A stretch of DNA of 38,848 bases from Gammaproteobacteria bacterium (lineage in GTDB: Bacteria > Pseudomonadota > Gammaproteobacteria > Pseudomonadales > Pseudohongiellaceae): contig PWQG01000365.1 of assembly GCA_003556835.1 (NCBI GenBank), positions 1-38,848 on the forward strand, given 5' to 3'. This document shows positions 1 through 7,891 of the stretch, piece after piece. The notes beneath the pieces are model-generated. The model saw only the letters and a list, made by a program, of their open reading frames with translations. It made no database searches and was not told where the DNA came from. Made by a program: the position numbers and the translations under genes. Each line of letters starts with the position of its first letter. Position 1 is the stretch's first letter.

Positions 1-458
1 ATGGCGCGCGCGGTATCGGTGCGCCCGAGCACCGCATCCACCGCGTGCTCGAAAGCCGGCAGCGCATCATGGATGAGGAGAAAGGCCAGCAGCTCGCGCT
101 CGGTTTCCCCCAGCCGCAGACTCTGACCCAGAACTGCCAGGTTGCTGGCCAGCGTGCCACGGACTTCGTCATGCATTGACTCATGACGGACCAGCAACTT
201 GCGATAGTGCGCAACAAGGGCGGACCTGTCGTTGACGCTCGCCTCGGGCACCGGCAGCAGCATGCGGGTTTCATCGACGAAACGGGCTGCGTCGAAATCC
301 CGGTTCCAGGCCGCCCCCAGAATGCACAGCGTACGCAACATCCACAGACGGACCTTGGGCTCGTAGCCCGCAAAAACGGGCGAATTGAGTGGCGCACCGT
401 GCGCGCCGAGTGCAGCTGGCTCCGCCAGAGCCCGACTGCAAGTTTGCTGAATTGCCAT
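1..458 (-). CDS. N-terminal part of an unidentified protein, possibly a COG0464-type AAA ATPase (partial, runs off left edge)
   Basis: An open minus-strand frame runs from an ATG at 456-458 to the window edge without a stop (about 152 residues seen). A good Shine-Dalgarno (GAGGAG) lies 8 bases before the ATG. The protein starts MAIQQTCSRALAEP and is rich in helix. Near residues 105-130 it has the pattern LASNLAVLGQSLRLGETERE followed by LLAFLLIHDALPAF. That pattern resembles the helical N-terminal region preceding the ATPase domain in COG0464-like AAA proteins, but the ATPase domain itself would lie outside the window, so this is only a suggestion. The WYL-type palindrome at 500-520 sits 42 bases upstream of the start, which ties the gene to the nuclease operon at 1690-4414. 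Coding is supported by the RBS, a clean frame and high-GC codon use. Confidence 0.6.
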   Translation of the reverse strand, partial: MAIQQTCSRALAEPAALGAHGAPLNSPVFAGYEPKVRLWMLRTLCILGAAWNRDFDAARFVDETRMLLPVPEASVNDRSALVAHYRKLLVRHESMHDEVRGTLASNLAVLGQSLRLGETERELLAFLLIHDALPAFEHAVDAVLGRTDTARA

Positions 459-498
459 CCGATCATCTCCTCTCGATTGGATGGCAAGGTAGTCAGAC

Positions 499-521
499 AT
501 GGCGACAGATTTTGTCGCCAT
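499..521. promoter_or_regulatory. Palindromic operator, probable WYL-regulator site 1
   Basis: Inverted repeat with 9-base arms, ATGGCGACA (499-507) and TGTCGCCAT (513-521), and a 5-base centre. It lies 42 bases upstream of the start at 458 and just after the stop of the GIY-YIG gene. The inner 21 bp match the palindrome at 4457-4477 at both arms (TGGCGAC and GTCGCCA). WYL repressors such as BrxR and CapW are known to bind inverted repeats upstream of defence operons. Assigning this site to the WYL gene at 4529-5518 is inference. Confidence 0.65.
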
Positions 522-526
522 AGGAA

Positions 527-1462
527 CTAATGCTTCGAAGAACCGCCTTCCAAGGCCTGATTTGGCGAACTGTCGCTAAAAAGACGCCGAATGCGTTCAA
601 GCTTGTCCAACGCCTCTTTATCATCATCAAAGCGCAAACACATGCCGCTCTGGTCGATTAACTCTATATACCGACCTTGCCCCTCCACCTTCAAATTCTT
701 GGGCTCACCAATTTTGTACTCTTTCTCTAGCACACACCTACCCTTTGGCAAACTCTGCCGAGTGACCAAGGTATTCGCGATACTGATCGAAGGTCGCTTG
801 GTGTGCGAAAAACTCACCACAAAATCAATCCCGTGAATACGGACGAGGAAACCGAGTCTCCCGTTGGACTCTCCCGGATCAAAACCTCGATCATCTCGCC
901 CTTCAAATCCACGAACCTCGAATTCGCGATCGTCGACTGCGGCAAGAAACTCGCTGAGAAAATCGTACGCACCTTCAAGCTGCAGCCTTTCCATCCTTTT
1001 CGAAGAAAACTCCCCTGTTCGCTCACCGCGAGTTCGACGGATGTCTATGTCTGGAAGTTCACCATATTCCCCTTTTGGGCGTACCATGTTGGCGCGGCGC
1101 CCACGATTCTTGTTTAGAAGTTCATCGTAGCCATATACAAAGTTGATCAAAACCGTTTCCACAGAAAATGCTTCTTCCGCCGTTTCAAACCGCCCAACAA
1201 TCATAACCTCTGGTTCATTCCCCGAAGAAAGCAAATCTCTAATCCTGCTCTGCTTATTCGATAACGAAACCGATGCTCGCTCCTCGGTTTGGAGAGGCAG
1301 CACCTCCTTGCTCAGAAATCGCTTGACTTCACCAGTGTGATAAAAGGCTCGATTGCCCTGCCCCTTTCCAACATAGAACGGCTTTCTTTCATCATCCAAA
1401 AGCACGTATACATAATGAGGAAGCAATACGCTTGACTCTAAGGGGGTCGCGTCTTGATTCAT
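527..1462 (-). CDS. GIY-YIG family nuclease (LEM-3-like N-terminal domain)
   Basis: 311 residues from an ATG preceded by a strong Shine-Dalgarno (AAGGAGAGGAA). Residues about 16-45 read HYVYVLLDDERKPFYVGKGQ, the YVY...YVGKG variant of the GIY-YIG motif, followed by the usual basic residue (GNRA). The catalytic-type Glu appears in EAFSVETVLI near residue 100. Such domains cut one DNA strand per active site and occur in homing, repair and restriction enzymes. The remaining two thirds (about 140-311) I do not recognise; it is charged and mixed alpha/beta and could bind DNA or a partner. The gene is AT-richer than its neighbours. It lies between the DUF2779 operon and the palindrome at 499-521, so it may be cargo or a component of the same system. 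Confidence 0.8.
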   Translation of the reverse strand: MNQDATPLESSVLLPHYVYVLLDDERKPFYVGKGQGNRAFYHTGEVKRFLSKEVLPLQTEERASVSLSNKQSRIRDLLSSGNEPEVMIVGRFETAEEAFSVETVLINFVYGYDELLNKNRGRRANMVRPKGEYGELPDIDIRRTRGERTGEFSSKRMERLQLEGAYDFLSEFLAAVDDREFEVRGFEGRDDRGFDPGESNGRLGFLVRIHGIDFVVSFSHTKRPSISIANTLVTRQSLPKGRCVLEKEYKIGEPKNLKVEGQGRYIELIDQSGMCLRFDDDKEALDKLERIRRLFSDSSPNQALEGGSSKH

Positions 1463-1626
1463 TTCCTCTCCTTGTACTGTAACTGCGGCTTAACTAGATT
1501 ATGGCGAATCACCCTATAATCGGGCGCTCTTATAACTACTTCGAATTTATCTCGCCAGCCCGACGAATGCACACTGCCTACCAGCAAGATTAGCTATTCG
1601 CTTCGCGAGACGCACATCAAGACACA

Positions 1627-1646
1627 TCGAAAACCCCGTTTTTCGA
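1627..1646 (-). terminator. Possible weak terminator hairpin after the DUF2779 gene
   Basis: Seven-base arms TCGAAAA (1627-1633) and TTTTCGA (1640-1646) lie 44 bases beyond the stop of the 1690-3660 gene, in the 227-base gap before the GIY-YIG start. The stem is AT-rich and lacks a clear U-tract, so it may be only an inverted repeat. The rest of the gap is AT-rich and contains no gene; it probably holds the GIY-YIG promoter. Confidence 0.25.
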
Positions 1647-1689
1647 GGAACCCCTAATAATTTACTATCCTGTGAGGTACACAATGAAA

Positions 1690-3660
1690 TCATGGTCGAG
1701 AAGAGCCGTCAAAGACTAACCAAGCTTGCACAATCATTACCATGGCGAGAGTGTCCAACTCGCAGTAACGCTTGAGTGCATTTTCGGTTTGCGCCCTTTC
1801 CCCCGGGCTCATCATGTCGCACTGAAGACGTGCGTAGGCGGTGGCAGCTGCACCGCCTTCTGCAATGATGCTGGTGCGCTGAGCACGGGTGAAGTCTTCT
1901 GGGAGAAGGCTCTCAGCCAGCTCCCTGAGGCGCTCATACGGATCACCCGCAGTGTCCGGCTGATCGCCAGCCAGCCAACGAAAACCCTCGGCACCCCAAT
2001 TATTGAGGCTCGGAATTCCTCCGGCAACTCCGTACACCGGTTGCGCATAGAGGCGGCGCAATGTCTCCGACGACATGATCATCGCCGGCAGAACCTTCTT
2101 GATCGAACAGCTTCCATTCGTGGCCGGATGGAAGTAAACCTTCTGGGCCAGGTTGCGGAGGTCGACCATCTCGCGCTCGCCGCCTTCCTCTACAAGCGCA
2201 GACAGGAAGGTCACCAACTCGGTTTTATCTGAGAGCGGTGCGGCGTCGTTCTCAAGTTGAGCGATGATGTTGGTCAGAGTCGTCTTCTCATGCGCGGCCC
2301 ACATGAAGACAGTCCCCGTGTCAACCTGCAGTGCGCTTTTGAGGGCACGAGCGAATTCGTAGTTCGGGAAGACACCCGGCGCGGTGCACAAAAACTGGCT
2401 TTGGTGCCGCACTCCGCCGTCTTCATCGATCGTGTGATGTGAAAACTGGAAAGCGATCGTTTCGTAGGGGCGTCGGCCCCGGTGAAAAGGAAGCGGGCTA
2501 ACTGCCGTCTCGAAGTCGATCATATGCAGCGGATACCGCCAGCTTGCGGATGCCTGGCTGAAGCACGCACGGTCGAAATAGTAACCCCCGCCATCCAACG
2601 CTGCGGGAATACCCTCAACCTGAAGGAGTTGGCGTTGCGACTTGGTCAGCCCACCGGAACCGGGTTCTATCTCTGTGGCTCTGATATCTTCGGGTCCTAC
2701 CTGATGAAGTGCAAACACGCCGCGATCGATCAGCCCCTGCTTGTTTCCGTAATTCCAGAGGTCGAGCACAGTAGTCGCGGGAAAACTTTCATCGTCCCAG
2801 CCAGTTGCCCTCTTCCAGCATTCATGGAATCCACTCTTGAGTGAGTCGTTCAGCCCCGCTCGGAACTGACAGTCGCCACACTGCTTACCGATGGGCGTAT
2901 CGATTCGCTTGTCGTCGGCATAGTGCGTCGCGAAGAACTGGGCAGTCTCTTCAAAAGCCCCCTTTCCACCAGGGTATTTCAGAGGTTCGTTGAGAATCCG
3001 CTCGACATATTCATCAATATCGATTCTCTGAAGCACATCCTCGGCCACCTGACGCAAGTCAACGTCTTCACGGCGCAGCACCTCGACGTGGGAGTCCTTT
3101 TCAAGTCTGAACATCTGGCTGAGTCCATCAACTTCCACCGCTTTCGCCTTATTGGGCATCATCAGCGAGGTTGTGATCTCCATGCTCGGAAAAGCCTTCC
3201 GCAGCACCCAGGTCTGAAAGGCCGCGTCCTGAAGATAAGGCAGCATGGCTGGTACGAATCCGCCCCTCTTTCCGACGAAAACGTTCTCTTTAGCTGGATC
3301 GTATCCCTTCGACTTGACCTCGATGATCTCAAGGCGATTGCCCGTCCTGATCAGAATGTCGACTCGCACGAGAAAGTTGTCGAACCTGATTGCCGGCTCG
3401 AAGAGAACCAGATCGTCTTCCCCCTTCAGCAGTTCGAGCGTGTCTGAGACTGCATCCAATGGACTCCTGGTCCGAACCTCCTTGCCATCTGGATAGAGTT
3501 GCTTGGCCAACTCTCCAACCTGATGCCCGCCCTCGGCCAGCATTTGGAGAAACTCGTCATCGTCCCGAAGATCAGCATAGATGTCGCGCTTCGCCGTGTA
3601 GAAGAGTTTGGTTGGGCACTCGACGGCAAGCTTGAAGCGAGACTTAGACAACAGGCGCAT
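1690..3660 (-). CDS. Cas4-like PD-(D/E)XK nuclease fused to DUF2779 (DEDD-like exonuclease fold)
   Basis: About 656 residues from ATG 3660 (MRLLSKSRFKLAVECPTKLF). An in-frame start 111 bases further up is possible but has no RBS; the 3660 ATG has AAGGGGG 5-6 bases before it. The N-terminal half is Cas4/RecB-like: VRVDILIR then LEIIEVKSKG (about residues 90-116) give the D...E-x-K core. One Cys near the N-terminus (VEC) plus a later CGDC...C group could hold an iron-sulphur cluster as in Cas4/AddB. The C-terminal half matches DUF2779: MIDFETAVSPLPFHRGRRP (about residue 378) and a final RYCELDTLAMVMI fit a DEDD exonuclease active site. The start overlaps the end of the 3644-4414 gene by 17 bases, so the two are co-translated. 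Two nuclease folds in one protein suggest a defence or DNA-processing role; the function is untested. Confidence 0.85.
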   Translation of the reverse strand: MRLLSKSRFKLAVECPTKLFYTAKRDIYADLRDDDEFLQMLAEGGHQVGELAKQLYPDGKEVRTRSPLDAVSDTLELLKGEDDLVLFEPAIRFDNFLVRVDILIRTGNRLEIIEVKSKGYDPAKENVFVGKRGGFVPAMLPYLQDAAFQTWVLRKAFPSMEITTSLMMPNKAKAVEVDGLSQMFRLEKDSHVEVLRREDVDLRQVAEDVLQRIDIDEYVERILNEPLKYPGGKGAFEETAQFFATHYADDKRIDTPIGKQCGDCQFRAGLNDSLKSGFHECWKRATGWDDESFPATTVLDLWNYGNKQGLIDRGVFALHQVGPEDIRATEIEPGSGGLTKSQRQLLQVEGIPAALDGGGYYFDRACFSQASASWRYPLHMIDFETAVSPLPFHRGRRPYETIAFQFSHHTIDEDGGVRHQSQFLCTAPGVFPNYEFARALKSALQVDTGTVFMWAAHEKTTLTNIIAQLENDAAPLSDKTELVTFLSALVEEGGEREMVDLRNLAQKVYFHPATNGSCSIKKVLPAMIMSSETLRRLYAQPVYGVAGGIPSLNNWGAEGFRWLAGDQPDTAGDPYERLRELAESLLPEDFTRAQRTSIIAEGGAAATAYARLQCDMMSPGERAQTENALKRYCELDTLAMVMIVQAWLVFDGSSRP

Positions 3661-4414
3661 ATTTTCCCCCTTTCTCCGTTGCGATGTGATCATCGAAGAC
3701 GATGCCTTTGGAGCATTGCGCGTAGTAGGGGCACTCGTAGGGCGAGAAGCAGTGATCGCCGACTGGGACAACCGGAGCCTCGTCGCTGGCCAGAACGCTG
3801 TGAAAATCAGCGACCCGCTCGCCGAGTTCGGCCTGGACCTTCAGGCAATGCTCGGTTTCGTCGGAGAACCGGAACAGCGCCTGCGGATCGTAGTCACCGC
3901 CGGGATAAACGTAAGCACGATCGAGGCCGAGAACGCCGGCCCGAACGACACGGAGGCCAGCGCCGGTCAACACCCAGTGCTGGATGGCCACATCCAGCCG
4001 ATAGGGCGCTTTGTCGAGATCCGTCGACGACTTGACCTCGACCAGCTCCCAGCCGTCCGGATGCCGAACCAGGATATCGACTCGGACGAATACGCCCTCA
4101 TGCTCGATGGCCGCCTCGAAGATGGCGGGAACGGTGGGATCGGCCATCAGCCGCTCGGTATCGGCGAGCGCTGCCGCCCGTTCCCACGGCTCGTGGCCGA
4201 CGAGAACACCATCCAGATAGCGCTGTCGTGCCAGCTCCCCCACCCTGATTCCGACTTCAAATCTCGCCTTGATGCTTTCCGAATAGGCTGCTGCGAGATC
4301 GCGATGGTAGACATCGTTGTACAAGCGCAGGACGCACTGGTCCCCAGCGGCAAATCGCGTCTTGGTCAGATGAGCAGACGGGCGCTTGGCGGTTTGATTC
4401 GATGGTGATGTCAA
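3644..4414 (-). CDS. Cas4-like PD-(D/E)XK nuclease
   Basis: About 256 residues if started at the TTG at 4414, which has GGAGGGG 5 bases before it. An ATG at 4447 would add 11 residues but has no good RBS and sits only 10 bases from the palindrome. The TTG start also puts the palindrome 43 bases upstream, matching the 42 bases seen at the 458 gene. The active-site pattern is VFVRVDILVRHPDGWELVEV followed by KSS, with an IQHWVL helix after it. A Cys near the N-terminus (GDQC) and C-terminal DHCFSPYECPYYAQC complete a Cas4-type four-Cys iron-sulphur set. No cas genes are nearby, so a CRISPR adaptation role is not supported. It overlaps and probably works with the DUF2779 fusion downstream. Confidence 0.8.
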   Translation of the reverse strand: MTSPSNQTAKRPSAHLTKTRFAAGDQCVLRLYNDVYHRDLAAAYSESIKARFEVGIRVGELARQRYLDGVLVGHEPWERAAALADTERLMADPTVPAIFEAAIEHEGVFVRVDILVRHPDGWELVEVKSSTDLDKAPYRLDVAIQHWVLTGAGLRVVRAGVLGLDRAYVYPGGDYDPQALFRFSDETEHCLKVQAELGERVADFHSVLASDEAPVVPVGDHCFSPYECPYYAQCSKGIVFDDHIATEKGGKYAPVV

Positions 4415-4456
4415 ATCTACCCCTCCCTGGATTGAGCTGGACAGCATGCATACAGA

Positions 4457-4477
4457 TGGCGACGATTACTGTCGCCA
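4457..4477. promoter_or_regulatory. Palindromic operator, probable WYL-regulator site 2
   Basis: TGGCGAC (4457-4463), 7-base centre, GTCGCCA (4471-4477), 43 bases upstream of the TTG start at 4414 and 51 bases past the stop of the WYL gene. The 7-base arms and the 21-bp overall length are the same as in the palindrome at 500-520. The position fits repression of the Cas4-like/DUF2779 operon by the adjacent regulator. Confidence 0.65.
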
Positions 4478-4528
4478 ACTGCGAAAGCTTGGGACAGCTT
4501 TCGGGGAATCCGCCGATTGCCAACCTGC

Positions 4529-5518
4529 CTAATCGTACCGCCTCAGGGTCTTCTCTGCATCCTCGCGAAGGGACTGGCGGAGCTGTTCAGGCCCGACAAC
4601 CTCGACCTCCGAGCCGAACGCCTTGAGCCACCAACGCAGTCGTTCCGAGTCGATGAGGGTGGCACGGATCTCGACCCGCCCGTCGTCTAACCCCACATGC
4701 GTCTGGTCCGCGCTCAGGGGCGTCTCCAGCAGGGACTTCGCGGCAGCGGCATCGAAACGCGCGACCAGTCCGATCTGCTGCCCGCGGGCGTAGTCAAAGC
4801 CGCCATCGCGTATGTAGCGGTCCAGATCGAAATCCGGCGGTTCCTTCGCCACCTCATCCAGCAGCCGCGCATCACTCATCCGGTGAAGTACCAACTGGCG
4901 GACGTCGCTGAAGTCGAATACCGTGGCCAGCAGGTAGTGAACCGAGTCGCGGACGACCAGCGCCAGCGGATGCAGAAGGAGGGTTCGCGGTGCCTCTCGA
5001 TCGCGATTGGTATATGCCACCTCGATCTTGCGCTGCTGCAGCAGACCCTGGTAGACGGCGTCCAGCACTTGAGTCGGCGTATCCGGCGCCTGCAACTGCA
5101 GGTGCCGGGGCAGCATGCGAACGCGCTGACTCCAGCGCCGCAGGTTGCCCTCGGAAACCTGCTCGAGATAGCCCCGCGCGGCTTGGAAATGCGGCTCGAT
5201 TTCCCGCAGCAGGCTTCTGGGCAAAAGCGGCTGCAGATGCTGCTCGATCAGGTGCCAGCTCAGTGCCGACAGGGAATCGTGGCCCGGCAGGGTCACCGTC
5301 TCGGCATGCGGCGCCCAGTACCAGCGCGGTCGGTCGGACTCATCGCAAACCAGCGGAAAGGGGGCCGACAGCTTGACCAGATCGCGCTGAATCGTGCGCA
5401 GGTCGACACTGAAATCCCGCGCCGCCAGCGCCGACTGCAAGGCGGCAGTGGTCATGCCCGGCGGACGCCGCGGTATCAGCCCGAGCATGGTGATTTGCCT
5501 CAGCGTGGTATCTGCCAT
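4529..5518 (-). CDS. WYL-domain transcriptional regulator
   Basis: 329 residues from ATG 5518 (MADTTLRQITMLGLIPRRPP), preceded by AAAGGAG. The frame stays open 222 bases further up, but that stretch does not look like a family N-terminus. Residues 1-60 form a DeoR-like winged helix-turn-helix (TTAALQSALAARDFSVDLRT, with IQRDLVKL). The middle (about 145-215) is a WYL domain, with KIEVAYTNRD, LLHPLALVVRDSVHYLLATV and LHRM; the signature W-Y-L is replaced by V-H-Y-L-L. The C-terminus (VEIRATLIDSERLRWWLKAF onward) is a WCX-type extension. The architecture matches repressors such as BrxR and CapW that guard BREX and CBASS operons. It is the first gene of the minus-strand nuclease set, with matching palindromes ahead of two of the other genes. 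Confidence 0.88.
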   Translation of the reverse strand: MADTTLRQITMLGLIPRRPPGMTTAALQSALAARDFSVDLRTIQRDLVKLSAPFPLVCDESDRPRWYWAPHAETVTLPGHDSLSALSWHLIEQHLQPLLPRSLLREIEPHFQAARGYLEQVSEGNLRRWSQRVRMLPRHLQLQAPDTPTQVLDAVYQGLLQQRKIEVAYTNRDREAPRTLLLHPLALVVRDSVHYLLATVFDFSDVRQLVLHRMSDARLLDEVAKEPPDFDLDRYIRDGGFDYARGQQIGLVARFDAAAAKSLLETPLSADQTHVGLDDGRVEIRATLIDSERLRWWLKAFGSEVEVVGPEQLRQSLREDAEKTLRRYD

Positions 5519-5743
5519 GATGTCCCCGACTCCTTTACCCGGGACGATGGTAAAGCCAGTTCCAGAATGGATTCCAGTCTTTGCTAAAAAAACGACGACG
5601 CCGCACGCTGAGGCGACAAGCCGATACGCAGAAAGGCTCCGCGACCGCGGCATTGACCGCATCGGGGCCCAACACGATAATAGTAGCGCAGGCGTTGCAC
5701 AAGCCGCACTCCAGCGGCACTTTGGCCTAATCGGATCCAAGCA

Positions 5744-7483
5744 ATGGCAAACAAAGATGGGGACTCAGGACGTCTGGCCGACACTCTGGCCTGGATGCGA
5801 GCACATGAATGGTGGGTTGTTGCCGGCTTTGCACTGCTGGCATTTCTGATGGGGCTTGCTGGCGCCTGGCTGCACTTTCGTGCGGAGGGGATGACGGCGC
5901 AGCTGCACGATCTTGCCTATCTGAGCCTGCGCCTCTTTGGCCTTGATTACGACCTCGAAGGTCCTGACGGCTTACCCTACGCACCCAGCAACTGGCTGTT
6001 GCAGTCAGCGCGCTTTCTCGCTCCCGGCGTTCTCGCCTACGGTCTGTTCCGGCTCATTTTTCTTGCTGTCAGAGACATGTTTTCGCTGTTCAGCATTTCC
6101 GACTGGAAAGATCATGCCGTGATCTGCGGCGCTGGAGAGCGCGGCAAAAGGCTTGCGCTCACCCTCGTTGAACAAGACCATCGCGTGGTCGTGATGGAGA
6201 AGGATGAGGAAAATGAGAACCTGCTCGAACTCAGAGAAGCTGGCATCAAAGTGGTCATAGGCTCCGCTACCGACCCACTTCACCAGAAAGAGGCCCGCTT
6301 GGCGCAGGCCAGCTTGGTAGCGGCAGTTCTGCCCAACCCACAGAGTAATGTGGAAATATCGATTGAAGCGGCCAAGGTGATGCGCCAGTATCGCCGCATT
6401 AACCCAGATGCTGGCGAGGCCAGCATCCATGCGCACGTGCCCAGAGAGCTCGCCGAGGTCTTCGAGAATGAACCACCCTTCTCGAATTCGACCGACGGTG
6501 TGCAGTGCCGATTCTTTGACCACCACGCCACCGCCGCGAGAACGCTAGCGCTCGATACCATCAAGTGCCTTGTCCCAGGTTTTCTGCACAATCCCAGAGC
6601 CCCCCGGATTCTGATCGCTGGCAATGAACGGTTCCCGGCCAATTTTGCCGCGCAAATCCTTCCATTGCTCCAGCTGCCAAATTGCGGTGTTCCGGAAATC
6701 GAGATCGTATCAGACGATATTGATGTCATCCGCAAGCGGTTACCGGTCGCCCACCCTCAATTGAATTTGGTCGCCAATCTCCAGCTTGAGCAAATGGATC
6801 GGGGACAGATTCTGTCCTGCGATAGTCTTGGTCGCTGCGGCGAGTGGTTCAGGCGGCCACACGATATCGTTGTCATTGCATTCAATGACGATTTCGATAG
6901 CCTGAAATTCGCCCGTTCAATTCGACAACTCTGTTCGGGCAATGGCGCGCCGGCCATGGAGGTAATTGTCGGACTACGGCCGACCAGCAACCTGATGCGA
7001 CTGCAGTCGGACTCAGACAAATCAACCACCCGTTACGGCCGCCTTGTGGATCTGATCGAGTTAGGATGCAGTTCGCAAGTCGTATTTGATCAAACAATTG
7101 ATCGCGGAGCACGGTCAGCTCACGAGAACTATCTGGAGTCGATATCCGGGGATGAATCCCATGGCCAAAGTGAGTCCCATAGGCCCTGGGACACACTAGC
7201 CGAGGAGTTCAAGAATTCCAACCGCAGGCTTGTTGACCACAATCAGCTCAAGCAGGTCATTCTCAAGGCAGATCATTCAAATGACATGATCGAAGCGCTC
7301 AGTGAAGCCGAGCATCGAAGCTGGACCGCCGAGCGTATAGTTGGCGGCTGGCGGCACCATGAAGTTCGCGACGATGCGAAGCGACTTCATCCAGACATAG
7401 TGCCGTACGGCGACCTCTCGGAAAAGGCCAAGGACAAGGACAGGAAAAACGTCAGAGCTGTTCTCGCCCCAACTGAATCCTGA
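5744..7483 (+). CDS. Membrane TrkA-N (Rossmann) protein with C-terminal RyR domain
   Basis: 579 residues. Two hydrophobic helices (about 24-46, WWVVAGFALLAFLMGLAGAW; about 90-110, FLAPGVLAYGLFRLIFLAV) precede a TrkA-N/Rossmann domain (DHAVICGAGERGKRLALTLV, GxGxxG-type, about 123-145; acidic VVVMEKDEEN strand end). No TVGYG-like potassium filter is visible between the helices. A second Rossmann-like segment begins near residue 280 (PRILIAGNERFPANFAAQIL). The C-terminus, about 515-575, is an RyR domain: SEAEHRSWTAERIVGGWRHH, VRDDAKRLHPDIVPYGDLSE, KAKDKDRKNV. Comparative-genomic work has linked prokaryotic RyR domains to conflict systems and proposed that they bind nucleotide-derived ligands. 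The neighbouring DUF4062-STAND genes fit that setting. It probably acts at the inner membrane. The RBS is weak. Confidence 0.85.
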   Translation: MANKDGDSGRLADTLAWMRAHEWWVVAGFALLAFLMGLAGAWLHFRAEGMTAQLHDLAYLSLRLFGLDYDLEGPDGLPYAPSNWLLQSARFLAPGVLAYGLFRLIFLAVRDMFSLFSISDWKDHAVICGAGERGKRLALTLVEQDHRVVVMEKDEENENLLELREAGIKVVIGSATDPLHQKEARLAQASLVAAVLPNPQSNVEISIEAAKVMRQYRRINPDAGEASIHAHVPRELAEVFENEPPFSNSTDGVQCRFFDHHATAARTLALDTIKCLVPGFLHNPRAPRILIAGNERFPANFAAQILPLLQLPNCGVPEIEIVSDDIDVIRKRLPVAHPQLNLVANLQLEQMDRGQILSCDSLGRCGEWFRRPHDIVVIAFNDDFDSLKFARSIRQLCSGNGAPAMEVIVGLRPTSNLMRLQSDSDKSTTRYGRLVDLIELGCSSQVVFDQTIDRGARSAHENYLESISGDESHGQSESHRPWDTLAEEFKNSNRRLVDHNQLKQVILKADHSNDMIEALSEAEHRSWTAERIVGGWRHHEVRDDAKRLHPDIVPYGDLSEKAKDKDRKNVRAVLAPTES

Positions 7484-7492
7484 CTGGGTCCA

Positions 7493-7891
7493 TCATGCTC
7501 CGGCATCGATCCGCGCTCGAACGGCATCATCATCCCATGTGTCGGAATACATGCAATAAAACAAGGTATCTCTGAAACGGTGGAAAATGCTTGTTTTCTG
7601 CTCATCCGAAAACCTCTCCAGTTCCTGAAACCACCAATTCCCAGAAATGTAAGACATCAACCACTCGTTGATGCCATCATACGCTTCTTCGTCATCCAAG
7701 GCCTCGTATTCTTCCCGCAAATCGTCGAGCCCCTCCGGGAAGCTTTCGATCAACCACTCGCCCATTAGACGGTCCACCTGGTCTGCTTTCTCGTCATGAA
7801 TCAGGTTATATACCTCCAGATCAGAGATCAGTTTATTGAGCCTTTCAAAATCTTCTTTGATGTTTGATTCATTCACTCTATAGCGTGTCAT
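7493..7891 (-). CDS. Small acidic hypothetical protein
   Basis: 132 residues from an ATG with AGAGAA upstream. It is strongly acidic and probably all-helical (WLIESFPEGLDDLREEYEAL, DDEEAYDGINEWL, WWFQELERFSDEQKTSIF). There is no signal peptide, membrane segment or motif I recognise. It is AT-richer than the backbone and converges on the RyR gene with only a 9-base gap. It could be an immunity or DNA-mimic-type protein on grounds of charge alone, but nothing in the sequence proves this. The 200 bases beyond its start (7892-8092) hold no gene. Confidence 0.65.
   Translation of the reverse strand: MTRYRVNESNIKEDFERLNKLISDLEVYNLIHDEKADQVDRLMGEWLIESFPEGLDDLREEYEALDDEEAYDGINEWLMSYISGNWWFQELERFSDEQKTSIFHRFRDTLFYCMYSDTWDDDAVRARIDAGA

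Noticed and set aside
3644..4414. Cas4-like gene as part of a CRISPR-Cas locus
   Set aside because: No cas1, cas2, effector genes or repeat-spacer array anywhere in the window.
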